NCBI GenBank assembly: GCA_040219575.1
Contig: JAVJSD010000142.1
Span: 1 to 64,000, forward strand
Length of the DNA: 64,000 nt
Origin: JAVJSD01 sp040219575
Lineage (GTDB): Bacteria > Planctomycetota > Planctomycetia > Pirellulales > Pirellulaceae
Direction: 5' to 3'
Below the pieces are notes generated by a model. It was not told the origin of the DNA, ran no database searches, and saw nothing but the letters and a program-made list of their open reading frames with translations. Shown here piece by piece: positions 48,604 through 57,079 of the stretch (within the stretch, counting starts at the first letter, position 1; each line of letters begins with the position of its first letter). The position numbers and the translations under genes were made by a program.

Positions 48604-49701
48604 ATGCTTCGACCGTGCGCGATTGCATTGCTGCTCTTTGGATTCGGCGCGCTGCCGACTCGCGCCGACAACGATTCGGCGTTTCATGTCTACGCGCCTA
48701 GCCGAACCTCGGGCAAGCTGCTGGTGGTCAAGGCGTCGCCCTCCGACAAGGGACTTTCGCTCAAGCTCACCAAGGCGGTCGAGTTGGGATTCGAAGCGGC
48801 GACGATCGTGGCCAATCCCGACCAGCCGCTGTTGTATGTAGCGGCCGCCACCGGGAAGGAGGAACAAACGCCGGGCGCCGTCGTCACGCTCGATGGAGAG
48901 GGCGGCTATCTGCGGCACCAGCCGTTGACGCTGCAGCACGGCTATTCCTATCTCAGCCTGGATCGCGGCAATCGCTTTCTCCTCGGCGTCAATTACTTCG
49001 ACGGGTTCGTCGACGTGTATTCGCTGGACGCGGCCGGCATGCCCGGCAAGCGGGTAGCGGCGCTGAATGAGGGACGCCGCAACGCGCATTGCGTGCTTCC
49101 GACGCCGGACAATCGGTTCGTCTACATTCCGTACGTTAAAGACACCAATGCGATCCTTCAGTACCGGTTCGATCCCGCCTCGGGGCGACTCACGGCCCTC
49201 GATCCGAAGGACGCCAGTCCGCCGGCAGGCACGGGGCCGCGGCACCTGGCGTACCATCCGAGCAAGTCAATCGTCTACTTCAGCAACGAACAGCATTTGG
49301 GCGTTTCGGCCTACGACATCGAAGAGTCCGGCGGCCTCAAACTGCGGCAGGTATGCGACGCCGTCGGGGTGGACGAGCCCAAGCAAGGCGTCAGTTCGTC
49401 GGACATCGCGATCACGCCCGACGGGCGATTTCTGTTCGCCGGCATTCGCGGACACCAACGCGACTTCGATTGGATTTCCCGCTACCGCATCCAAGCCGAT
49501 GGCGACGTCGAGCTGCTTGGGCTGACGCCGGCCGACAAGATTCCGTGGGGACTCGCCCTCTCGCCCAACGGCCGCTACCTGCTGGTCACCGCCTACCAGG
49601 GCGCGACGCTGACGGCGCTGCGCATCGGCGACGACGGCGATCTCACGAAAGTCGGAAGCATCAAGTGGGACGAGAACATCTCCGACCTGGTGACTCGTTG
49701 A
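48604..49701 (+). CDS. Exported beta-propeller lactonase-like protein
   Basis: This 365-residue protein has a signal peptide (CAIALLLFGFGALPTRA) and a seven-bladed-propeller pattern typical of the 6-phosphogluconolactonase-like Lactonase family: FEAATIVANPDQPLLYVAAA, then GYSYLSLDRGNRFLLGVNYF, NAHCVLPTPDNRFVYIPYVK, GPRHLAYHPSKSIVYFSNEQ and WGLALSPNGRYLLVTAYQGA. Its periplasmic location makes a metabolic 6-phosphogluconate role unlikely, so only the fold is assigned. It stands before two sulfatase genes on the same strand. Confidence 0.85.
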   Translation: MLRPCAIALLLFGFGALPTRADNDSAFHVYAPSRTSGKLLVVKASPSDKGLSLKLTKAVELGFEAATIVANPDQPLLYVAAATGKEEQTPGAVVTLDGEGGYLRHQPLTLQHGYSYLSLDRGNRFLLGVNYFDGFVDVYSLDAAGMPGKRVAALNEGRRNAHCVLPTPDNRFVYIPYVKDTNAILQYRFDPASGRLTALDPKDASPPAGTGPRHLAYHPSKSIVYFSNEQHLGVSAYDIEESGGLKLRQVCDAVGVDEPKQGVSSSDIAITPDGRFLFAGIRGHQRDFDWISRYRIQADGDVELLGLTPADKIPWGLALSPNGRYLLVTAYQGATLTALRIGDDGDLTKVGSIKWDENISDLVTR

Positions 49702-49769
49702 CGGGGGGGTACGTGGTCGCCTTCCGCGCGCCGCAAATTAAGAGAATTCAAACAATCCAGGAGATGCTC

Positions 49770-51248
49770 ATGGTTCGCAACACACAACGGCTGCTGCTGG
49801 CGGCCGGACTTCTCGTCTTGTGCGGCGCGGCGGCATTGCCTGCCGCGGACCGGCCCAACGTGTTGTTTATCGCCGTCGACGACCTGCGCACCGAACTGGG
49901 CTGTTACGGCGCCGAGCACATCAAAAGCCCCCACATCGACGCCCTGGCTCAAACCGGCACCACCTTCCTGCGCGCGTACTGCCAACAGGCCGTTTGTTCT
50001 CCCTCGCGCACGAGCCTGATGACCGGACTGCGGCCCGACTCGACGGGCGTGTACGATCTGGTCACGCATTTTCGCACCAACGTTCCCGACGTGGTGACGC
50101 TCGGCCAGCATTTCAAACAGAATGGCTACCACGCCGTGAGCATGGGGAAGATCTATCACGGCGGATACGACGACCCGCCCACCTGGAGCGAACCGGCCAG
50201 AAAACCAAAAGGCGGCGCGGGCTACGTCACCCAGCAGAATCAGGAGTTGATCGCCGCCAAACGGGCCGAGGCGAAGCAACGAGGACTCAAGGGCCGAGCG
50301 CTCAGCCGCGCGGCGCGGGGCACGGCCGTGGAGTCGGCGGATGTGCCCGACGCTGCATACACCGACGGCGCCGTCGCCGAGTTGGCGGTCGACACACTTC
50401 GCGAATTGAGCAAGCGTGAGGAGCCGTTCTTCCTGGCGGTCGGTTTTGTCAAACCACACCTGCCGTTCAACGCCCCAAAGAAGTACTGGGATCTCTACGA
50501 TCCGGCGAAGATCGAATTGGCGGCCAATCCGTTCCCGCCGAAGAGCGTCACGCCGTATTCGCTGACCAATTCCGGTGAAATTCGGGTCTACGAAGGCATT
50601 CCGGCCAAGGACGACATCTCGCAAGAACAGGCCCGGCGGTTGAAGCATGGCTACTACGCCTGCGTCAGCTTCACCGATGCAAATGTCGGAAAACTGCTCG
50701 ATCAACTCGAAAAGCTCGGCCTCACGGACGACACCATCGTGGTGCTGTGGGGCGACCACGGTTGGAAGTTGGGCGAGCACAATGCGTGGTGCAAGCACAC
50801 GAACTTCGAGAACGACGCGCGCGCACCGTTGATCATTCGCGCTCCCGGGCAAAAGTCGCCCGGTGAGAAGTCCTCGGCGCTCGTCGAGTTCGTCGATATC
50901 TATCCGACAATCTGCGATCTGGCGGGACTCGACCAGCCCGACCATCTGGAAGGCAGCAGCGCGGCGAAACTGCTCGACGCGCCCGCGATGCCCTGGAAGC
51001 CGGCCGCGTTCAGCCAGTACCCGCGGGGCTCGGTGATGGGCTACTCGATGAAGACGGATCGCTATCGCTTTACGGCTTGGAAAGACAAGAAGACCGGAAA
51101 GGTGATGGCCACGGAGTTGTACGACCACGAGCACGATCCGGCCGAGAACGAAAATCTCGCCGGCTTGTCCGCCAACGCCGATCTCGTCGCCCGTTTGCAG
51201 AAGCAACTCGACGCCGGCTGGCGCAAGGCGAAGCCTGCACAACAGTAA
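49770..51248 (+). CDS. Exported sulfatase (iduronate-2-sulfatase-like)
   Basis: This 492-residue sulfatase has a signal peptide (LLLAAGLLVLCGAAALPAA) and the alkaline-phosphatase-fold start RPNVLFIAVDDLRTELGCYG with metal-binding Asp pair. The formylglycine motif is C76-S-P-S-R80 (AVCSPSRTSLMTGLRPD). HDGKW-like and metal residues follow (LWGDHGWKLGEHNAWCKHTN). The overall pattern is closest to iduronate-2-sulfatase-type enzymes. The second of two close ATGs (49764 and 49770) is best placed, 7 nt after AGGAG. It likely removes sulfate from algal or animal polysaccharide. Confidence 0.92.
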   Translation: MVRNTQRLLLAAGLLVLCGAAALPAADRPNVLFIAVDDLRTELGCYGAEHIKSPHIDALAQTGTTFLRAYCQQAVCSPSRTSLMTGLRPDSTGVYDLVTHFRTNVPDVVTLGQHFKQNGYHAVSMGKIYHGGYDDPPTWSEPARKPKGGAGYVTQQNQELIAAKRAEAKQRGLKGRALSRAARGTAVESADVPDAAYTDGAVAELAVDTLRELSKREEPFFLAVGFVKPHLPFNAPKKYWDLYDPAKIELAANPFPPKSVTPYSLTNSGEIRVYEGIPAKDDISQEQARRLKHGYYACVSFTDANVGKLLDQLEKLGLTDDTIVVLWGDHGWKLGEHNAWCKHTNFENDARAPLIIRAPGQKSPGEKSSALVEFVDIYPTICDLAGLDQPDHLEGSSAAKLLDAPAMPWKPAAFSQYPRGSVMGYSMKTDRYRFTAWKDKKTGKVMATELYDHEHDPAENENLAGLSANADLVARLQKQLDAGWRKAKPAQQ

Positions 51249-51312
51249 GGCGATTCAACGGAATACGGACGACTCCAGGAAACGACCACCAACAACCCAC
51301 AAGGCGGCACCC

Positions 51313-52680
51313 ATGATGCATCGATATCTCTGCCTGCTCGTCGCCGTGGCGGCGATGGTCGGACTCAATTCGCCCGGCGTCGCCGCCGACGACCGGCCGA
51401 ATATCGTGTTGCTGCTGTGCGACGACATCGGCGCCCATGAATTGGGGATCTACGGCCATCCGCAACACAAAACGCCGCATCTCGATCGCCTGGCGAGGAC
51501 CGGCATCTATTTCGAGACCGGCTACGCCACGCCGATTTGCCATCCCACGCGCTTCCAGATCATGACCGGCCAGTACGGCCATCATAACGGCGTGTACCAC
51601 TTCCCCGGGCGTCCCGGCGGTCCGGCGAAGGCGGGCCAGGGGGCCGACGACATCGCGTCGCATCTGACGATCGGAAAGATCTTCCAGCAGGCCGGCTACG
51701 CCACGGCCCAATGCGGCAAGTGGCAGCTGAGCGGCGAACATCCCGACTTGATCTACGAAACGGGATTCGACGAATACTGCATGTGGGCCTACAAGCACAA
51801 CCTGCCGCCCGGCGTGGAGCACGACGGGTTGTTCGAGGGAGGCACGAAGACGGCCCGCTACTGGCATCCGTCGATCGTCACCAACGGCAAGAAGCTGCCG
51901 ACCACGATCGACGACTACGGCCCCGACATCTTCTCCGACTTCGCCCTCGACTTCGCCCGCCGCCAGAAGGACAAACCCTTTCTGATCTACTACCCCATGG
52001 CGCTGGTTCATGCTCCCTACTGGCCGACGCCGACGGACGCGCCGGCGGATGCCAACAAGAACAAGGGGGGCAAGAACAACTGGCAGTCGAACGTGGAGTA
52101 CGCCGACAAGATCGTCGGCAAGCTGATCGCCGGCCTAGAGGAGATCGGCCAGCGAGACAACACGCTGTTCCTGTTCATCGGCGACAACGGCACCGGCGGC
52201 AACGGCAAGGGGCGGACGACCGAGATGGGGTGCCGCGTGCCGTTCATCGTCAACGGCCCGGGGCTCGTCAAGTCGACTGGCGCGTGCCGCGAACTCGTCG
52301 ACATCTCCGACGTCCTGCCGACGTGCTGCGAATTGGCGGGGATCGAACTGCCGAAAGAGGCCGTCATCGACGGGGTCAGCTTCGCGGGTTATCTCGAAGG
52401 TGATTTAGCGCCCCGGCGGGACTGGATCTACCAGTATCTCGGCACGGGCCGCGTCGTCCGCACCAAACGCTGGTTGCTGGAGGACAACACCATGGATTCA
52501 TTCGGCCGCCTGTACGACTGCGGAGACAGCCGCAACGGCGAGGGTTACAAGGACGTCACCGACTCAACCAATCCGGAGGTCGTCGCGGCCAAAACGCTGA
52601 TGCGCGAGATCCTCGCCGACAAGCCGGTTCCCGTCGCCAAAGGGAAGGCGCGGGCCAAGGCCCGCAAAAGACAGAAGTGA
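51313..52680 (+). CDS. Exported sulfatase, second copy
   Basis: This 455-residue enzyme has a signal peptide (LCLLVAVAAMVGLNSPGVAA), the start RPNIVLLLCDDIGAHELGIY, and the formylglycine motif C76-H-P-T-R80. Further catalytic-site residues are in YATAQCGKWQLSGEHPDLIY and LFLFIGDNGTGGNGKG. It is a different family branch from the upstream sulfatase. The C-terminal tail is rich in Lys/Arg/Ala. The gap is 64 nt, so they are likely cotranscribed. Confidence 0.92.
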   Translation: MMHRYLCLLVAVAAMVGLNSPGVAADDRPNIVLLLCDDIGAHELGIYGHPQHKTPHLDRLARTGIYFETGYATPICHPTRFQIMTGQYGHHNGVYHFPGRPGGPAKAGQGADDIASHLTIGKIFQQAGYATAQCGKWQLSGEHPDLIYETGFDEYCMWAYKHNLPPGVEHDGLFEGGTKTARYWHPSIVTNGKKLPTTIDDYGPDIFSDFALDFARRQKDKPFLIYYPMALVHAPYWPTPTDAPADANKNKGGKNNWQSNVEYADKIVGKLIAGLEEIGQRDNTLFLFIGDNGTGGNGKGRTTEMGCRVPFIVNGPGLVKSTGACRELVDISDVLPTCCELAGIELPKEAVIDGVSFAGYLEGDLAPRRDWIYQYLGTGRVVRTKRWLLEDNTMDSFGRLYDCGDSRNGEGYKDVTDSTNPEVVAAKTLMREILADKPVPVAKGKARAKARKRQK

Positions 52681-52766
52681 ATGGGTTGTCGGGCGACTAG
52701 GATGCAGCAGTGGGCGCAAGCGCGCACCGGGCCTCCCATTCCAATCGCCGAAAATGCGAGATTCCT

Positions 52767-54230
52767 TTGAGCGACGTTCCTTCGTTGCGAGTACGCGCGG
52801 CGAACGATGCGGAGATCGCCGAGGGCGGTGAGTTCGTACTGTACTGGATGATCGCCTTCCGCCGGGCTGAGCACAACTTCAGCCTGCAACGGGCCGTCGA
52901 CTGGTCACGGCGCCTCGACAAGCCGCTGGTGATTCTCGAGGCGCTGCGGTGCGGCTACCGCTGGGCGAGCGACCGGCTGCACCGATTCGTCATCGAGGGC
53001 ATGGCCGACAACGTCGCGGCCTTCGAAGACAAGCCGGTTCTCTACTACCCGTACCTGGAGCCGAAGCAGGGCGAAGGCAAAGGATTGCTGCGCGAACTGG
53101 CGGCCGATGCGTGCGTCGTCGTCGCCGACGATTTTCCCGCGTTCTTCCTGCCGCGCATGATCGACGCGGCCCGGGCGCAGATTCCGGTGAAGTTCGAACT
53201 GGTCGACTCCAACGGCCTGCTGCCGATGCGGGCCGCCGACAAGGTGTTCGCCCGAGCGTTCGACTTCCGTCGCTTCCTGCAGAAGAACCTGCTGCCGCAT
53301 TTGAGCGAGTTTCCGGCGCGCGACCCGATCGGGCGGAAGAAGCTGCCCACACTCGATGCCCTGTCGAAAAAGATCACCAATCGTTGGCCGCCGGCCGATC
53401 CGGCGAAGTTGTTGGCGAAGCAGGACGCCCTGGCGTCGTTTCCCATCGACCACTCCGTCAAGCCGACGGCCTCGAAAGGTGGCTCCCGCGCGGCGCGCGA
53501 GACGCTCGAGACGTTTCTCGAGCAGCGGTTGCAGATCTATCACACCGACCGCAACCAGCCCCAGCGGGAGGCGGCCAGCGGCCTGTCGCCGTATTTGCAC
53601 TTCGGGTGCATCTCGGTGCACGAGGTGTTCGACGCGGTGGTGCGGCGCGAGGGGTGGACGCCGAACAAGGTTTCCAGCAAGGTCAACGGCAGTTCCAGTG
53701 GTTGGTGGGGCGCCAGCGAGCCTGTGGAGTCGTTCTTCGACGAACTGATCACGTGGCGTGAACTCGGCTACAACATGTGCTGGCAGCGCGACGATTACGA
53801 TCAGTACGAGTCACTGCCGGATTGGGCGCGGGCGACGCTGGCCCAGCACGCGGACGATCCGCGGCCGCACGTCTATTCGCTGGCCGAATTCGAGGCGGCC
53901 CAAACGCACGATCCGCTGTGGAACGCGGCGCAGCGGCAGCTCGTCCGCGAGGGCCGTATCCACAACTACCTGCGGATGCTGTGGGGCAAGAAGATCCTGC
54001 AGTGGTCGGCCTCGCCGCGCGAGGCGCTCGACGTGATGATCGAACTCAACAACAAGTACGCACTCGACGGTCGCAATCCAAATTCCTACAGCGGCATCTT
54101 CTGGGTGCTCGGACGGTACGACCGCCCCTGGGGCCCCGAGCGGCCGATCTTCGGAAAGATTCGCTACATGACCAGCGAGAACACCGCGCGGAAAGTGCGG
54201 GTGAACGAGTACGTGCAGCGGTATTCGTGA
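52767..54230 (+). CDS. phr: Class II CPD photolyase
   Basis: This protein of about 487 residues repairs cyclobutane pyrimidine dimers with FAD and blue light. It matches class II photolyases, e.g. EFVLYWMIAFRRAEHNFSLQ near the start, then QREAASGLSPYLHFGCISVH, DELITWRELGYNMCWQRDDY, THDPLWNAAQRQLVREGRIH, NYLRMLWGKKILQWSASPRE and ALDGRNPNSYSGIFWVLGRY. The TTG at 52767 is chosen because it matches the usual family start; an upstream GTG at 52710 is possible. The stop codon opens a composite repeat (54228-54274). Confidence 0.93.
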   Translation: MSDVPSLRVRAANDAEIAEGGEFVLYWMIAFRRAEHNFSLQRAVDWSRRLDKPLVILEALRCGYRWASDRLHRFVIEGMADNVAAFEDKPVLYYPYLEPKQGEGKGLLRELAADACVVVADDFPAFFLPRMIDAARAQIPVKFELVDSNGLLPMRAADKVFARAFDFRRFLQKNLLPHLSEFPARDPIGRKKLPTLDALSKKITNRWPPADPAKLLAKQDALASFPIDHSVKPTASKGGSRAARETLETFLEQRLQIYHTDRNQPQREAASGLSPYLHFGCISVHEVFDAVVRREGWTPNKVSSKVNGSSSGWWGASEPVESFFDELITWRELGYNMCWQRDDYDQYESLPDWARATLAQHADDPRPHVYSLAEFEAAQTHDPLWNAAQRQLVREGRIHNYLRMLWGKKILQWSASPREALDVMIELNNKYALDGRNPNSYSGIFWVLGRYDRPWGPERPIFGKIRYMTSENTARKVRVNEYVQRYS

Positions 54231-54274
54231 GTGGTGAGTGCGCTCTTACCCCAAGCCGACGACTTGTCGTCGTG
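54228..54274 (+). repeat. Stop-codon-adjacent composite repeat after photolyase
   Basis: It starts at the photolyase TGA (54228-54230), then GTGGTGAGTGCGCTCTTACC, CCAAGC and the palindrome CGACGAC-TT-GTCGTCG (54257-54272). Same order as after flhB and fliE. Confidence 0.75.
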
Positions 54275-54301
54275 CAAAGTGCGCGTGGGTGCGAACGATG
54301 T

Positions 54302-56368
54302 TCAAACACCTTCGGCGGCGGGCGTTGGTCGGCGTCGGGCCGATGAGTGGGGAGGGGGCGGAGGCGCCTCCGCCGGCAGAATCCGCCACCCGGGTCCGTG
54401 CGCCTCGAAACGGAGGCCGCGTTGCCCGGCGACCTCTTCGACCGCCTGACGGACTCCTTCCCCGTTGAAGTGGTCGCCGGCGATCCTGGCCTTTGGAAAC
54501 AGGTCGAGCGCCGTGGTGAGATCCTGTTTGACCGCCTCGTAGCGGCGGTCGGCGTTGATGTGGATGACGTCGACCGGCAGGCCCGTCTCGGCCACGCGTT
54601 CGAGGCCTTCGACCGACCGGGCCCTTACGGGGATGATCTGATCGCGATAGCTCCAACTCTCCGCCAGGAATGATTCGTAGAGGTTGTCGAGGTGCGGGGC
54701 GAACTCCTCGTCGTCGACATGTTCCGGGCTCCCCTCCCAGTGGTCGATGGCGATGACCGTCGCCTTCGGCGCCAGCCCCGCCAGGTAGCGCGTCGATTGC
54801 CCCGTCCACGAGCCGAGTTCGACAATCACGCGGGCGTTGTTGGGGACGGTGTGCTTGAGCATTTCCTGCGTTTCCGGGAAGAGCCAGTCCCGGCGCGGCA
54901 GCGGCGGCGGCTCGGGCTTGTTCGCCGGCCAGGGGTATTCCTCCGCGAACATCTCCAGCGCCTTGGGACGTTCTGTTTGCGTATCGTGCGATCCACCGGG
55001 CATGTCGCCGAAGTTGAGCGTGAACGTACCGAACCGCTGTCGCTCTAGTCCCGCGTCTTCCCAACCGTAGCGATAGTAGCCGATGTGCCACAGCCGGATC
55101 GACGAATCGGCGAAGATGCGGAATCCGCACTGCCGCGCCCGCTCGCAGAAGGCGTAGTCCTCGGCGAGGTACCAATGTCCCTCTTCGATTTGCCGCACCA
55201 TCGGCAGGAAGAAAGGAATGGTGGGACGGCCGAAGCGTTCGTTGCAGACCGGCAGTTTCAACTGCTCCATCACGGTCAGGTACACCTCGCGCCGGATGAG
55301 CAGAAAGCCGGTGCCGGCGTACAGCATTTCGATCAGTCCGCCCCGCTTGCCGAACGTCATCGAGGGCTGGCCCGGCATGACGTGGCAGGCGAGCGCCCGT
55401 TTTCCCTTTTGCGGATAGATGCCGCAAACCATGGGATTCTTATGAGCGCGGAGCTGATCGACGGCGTCGGGGTGGAAGCCGACGTCGGAATCAATCCATA
55501 ACGTCTCTTCGAAGCCTTCGATCAAAGCGTCGGTGGCGAGTTGGTTGCGTCCTTGATCGATCGCCGCGTAGCCCGCCACGCGCCGCACCTGGTAGCCGCG
55601 GCGTTCGAGTTCCTTCAGCGCGTCGTCGCACTCCTGGTGGATGAACCCTTGAAAGGGAACCAGGATCACGCACTTCCGCGGATCGAGCGGGTGCGGATAG
55701 CGCGGCCCACGCGGCTCGCTGCGAAGATGCGCGGCGTTGGGGGGTTCGGCCGGCCGCTGTCCGGTGATCACCACCTGATCGCCCTGGGGAACGCCGACGA
55801 AGGTGAGCATCTCGCGGACGCCGTCTTCCGTGGTGAGCACGTCGGTGTCCCACAGCCGCAGGTTGTCGGGATACTTCAACAGCAGTTGCTCGACCCGCTG
55901 GTAGTACTCTTCCCAATACCGGGCGATGCCCTCGGCCCGGTCCTGCGTGTCGTACTTGGGAAACACGCGGGTCCAGAGGAAGTCGTGCGTCCAGCCTTCG
56001 GCCGGATGATCCGTCCAATGATTCAACGAGTAAGGCGAGGAGCGATCGAGCTGTCGGCAGAAGCCGGCGACGACCTCGTCCTGGGGACGCTGGAGGCAGA
56101 CGATGCGGATGTCGGGATCGAACTGGATCGCCTCTTCGACATAGGGAAGATAGAACGAGGCCACGTCGCCGACGAACCGCTCGCGGCGGGTATCGACGAT
56201 CCGCTGCAATCGCTCGCGCACGCCAGGCGCCCCCGACTCGCGACGCCACGACAGAAAGGGCGGCTGCTCATGCGTGATGCGGGTATTGGGCTGCCGCTCG
56301 AGAATCTGCTTCAACAGCAGCGTGCCGCACTGGCCCGCCCCCATGCCGAGGATGAGTTGACGTTTCAT
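54302..56368 (-). CDS. Sulfotransferase-glycosyltransferase-methyltransferase fusion protein
   Basis: This 688-residue protein has three recognisable parts. Residues about 1-215 resemble a PAPS-binding sulfotransferase: LILGMGAGQCGTLLLKQILE is its 5'-phosphosulfate loop, and the IVCLQRPQDEVVAGFCRQLD segment is its 3'-phosphate site. Residues about 235-460 look like a GT-A glycosyltransferase: TLWIDSDVGFHPDAVDQLRA with an acidic metal motif, then GLIEMLYAGTGFLLIRREVY. Residues about 500-650 are a class I SAM methyltransferase: VIVELGSWTGQSTRYLAGLA, then KATVIAIDHWEGSPEHVDDE. The C-terminus is Pro/Arg-rich. A role in modifying a surface glycan is inferred. No separate domain boundary or frameshift is seen. 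Confidence 0.75.
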   Translation of the reverse strand: MKRQLILGMGAGQCGTLLLKQILERQPNTRITHEQPPFLSWRRESGAPGVRERLQRIVDTRRERFVGDVASFYLPYVEEAIQFDPDIRIVCLQRPQDEVVAGFCRQLDRSSPYSLNHWTDHPAEGWTHDFLWTRVFPKYDTQDRAEGIARYWEEYYQRVEQLLLKYPDNLRLWDTDVLTTEDGVREMLTFVGVPQGDQVVITGQRPAEPPNAAHLRSEPRGPRYPHPLDPRKCVILVPFQGFIHQECDDALKELERRGYQVRRVAGYAAIDQGRNQLATDALIEGFEETLWIDSDVGFHPDAVDQLRAHKNPMVCGIYPQKGKRALACHVMPGQPSMTFGKRGGLIEMLYAGTGFLLIRREVYLTVMEQLKLPVCNERFGRPTIPFFLPMVRQIEEGHWYLAEDYAFCERARQCGFRIFADSSIRLWHIGYYRYGWEDAGLERQRFGTFTLNFGDMPGGSHDTQTERPKALEMFAEEYPWPANKPEPPPLPRRDWLFPETQEMLKHTVPNNARVIVELGSWTGQSTRYLAGLAPKATVIAIDHWEGSPEHVDDEEFAPHLDNLYESFLAESWSYRDQIIPVRARSVEGLERVAETGLPVDVIHINADRRYEAVKQDLTTALDLFPKARIAGDHFNGEGVRQAVEEVAGQRGLRFEAHGPGWRILPAEAPPPPPHSSARRRPTPAAEGV

Positions 56369-56422
56369 GAGTTAGTGATCAGCTTATGCTTTGGGAATCG
56401 TGAAGACGCCGAGCGGCGCCAG

Positions 56423-57073
56423 TCAGTCGAGAAGTTCGCCCGCCTCCAATAGATCGATGTTGGAGAACCCTTGCTCCTGAATGTACTCCTTGACGGCCTC
56501 CGTGCACAGCGACAGGCCCGTATCGCGAGGCTTGAAGAAGTCGTCGCCCTCTAATTGCGAACGCTTGACGAACAGGCCTTTGCCTGGCGCGCGCGGCGTA
56601 TGAACGCGGCTGTTCTTGGTCTCCATTCCCTCGAATCCCTTGTACACGATCGCGCCGCAGGCGCCGCAGACCCGTTCAATCACGACGGTGCTTTCCGGCG
56701 CCAACTCCACATGCCGGCTGACGCGCAGTTCGCAGAGCGGCGGTCCTTCGTAAGGCAGCCAAATCCGCTTGGGCGTGCGTTTGGTGATTCGCTCGGGGGA
56801 ATACAGCTTGGGATGATCCAGCATCTTCACCGGCGCCTTCTCAAAGCCGGTGAATCGCTCCCGCAATCGATCGGCCGCCGACTCCCGCACGACGATCCTC
56901 GCACCGGCGTGAATGAAGTCGCCGATCACATCACTTCCATCCGCCCACTCCACAAGCAAGTCGGGAATCACCGCGTGACCACAAACCTCGCAGGTTCTCT
57001 CCGTCGGCTTCACGTAGATGCTGGTCAGCCGGGCGAATTGCGACCTGACGGGCGCCTGCAGTTTCCAAATCAA
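56423..57073 (-). CDS. Double-CXXCG protein, probable SitI6-like immunity protein
   Basis: This 216-residue cytosolic protein has no signal peptide or membrane helix. It carries two CXXCG motifs: CEVCG (residues 28-32) and CGACG (136-140), the hallmark of the double-CXXCG family called SitI6 in Myxococcus. The ending GDDFFKPRDTGLSLCTEAVK with EYIQEQGFSNIDLLEAGELL fits that family's C-terminus. It starts with a TTG at 57073, 6 nt after the toxin stop, with AGGCAGG before it. No ATG is available. Zinc binding by the four Cys is inferred. Confidence 0.78.
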   Translation of the reverse strand: MIWKLQAPVRSQFARLTSIYVKPTERTCEVCGHAVIPDLLVEWADGSDVIGDFIHAGARIVVRESAADRLRERFTGFEKAPVKMLDHPKLYSPERITKRTPKRIWLPYEGPPLCELRVSRHVELAPESTVVIERVCGACGAIVYKGFEGMETKNSRVHTPRAPGKGLFVKRSQLEGDDFFKPRDTGLSLCTEAVKEYIQEQGFSNIDLLEAGELLD

Positions 57074-57079
57074 GCCTGC

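Noticed and set aside
52710..52766. GTG start of the photolyase at 52710
   Set aside because: The added 19 residues have no match in class II photolyases as I recall them; the TTG at 52767 gives the usual N-terminus. It is not fully excluded.
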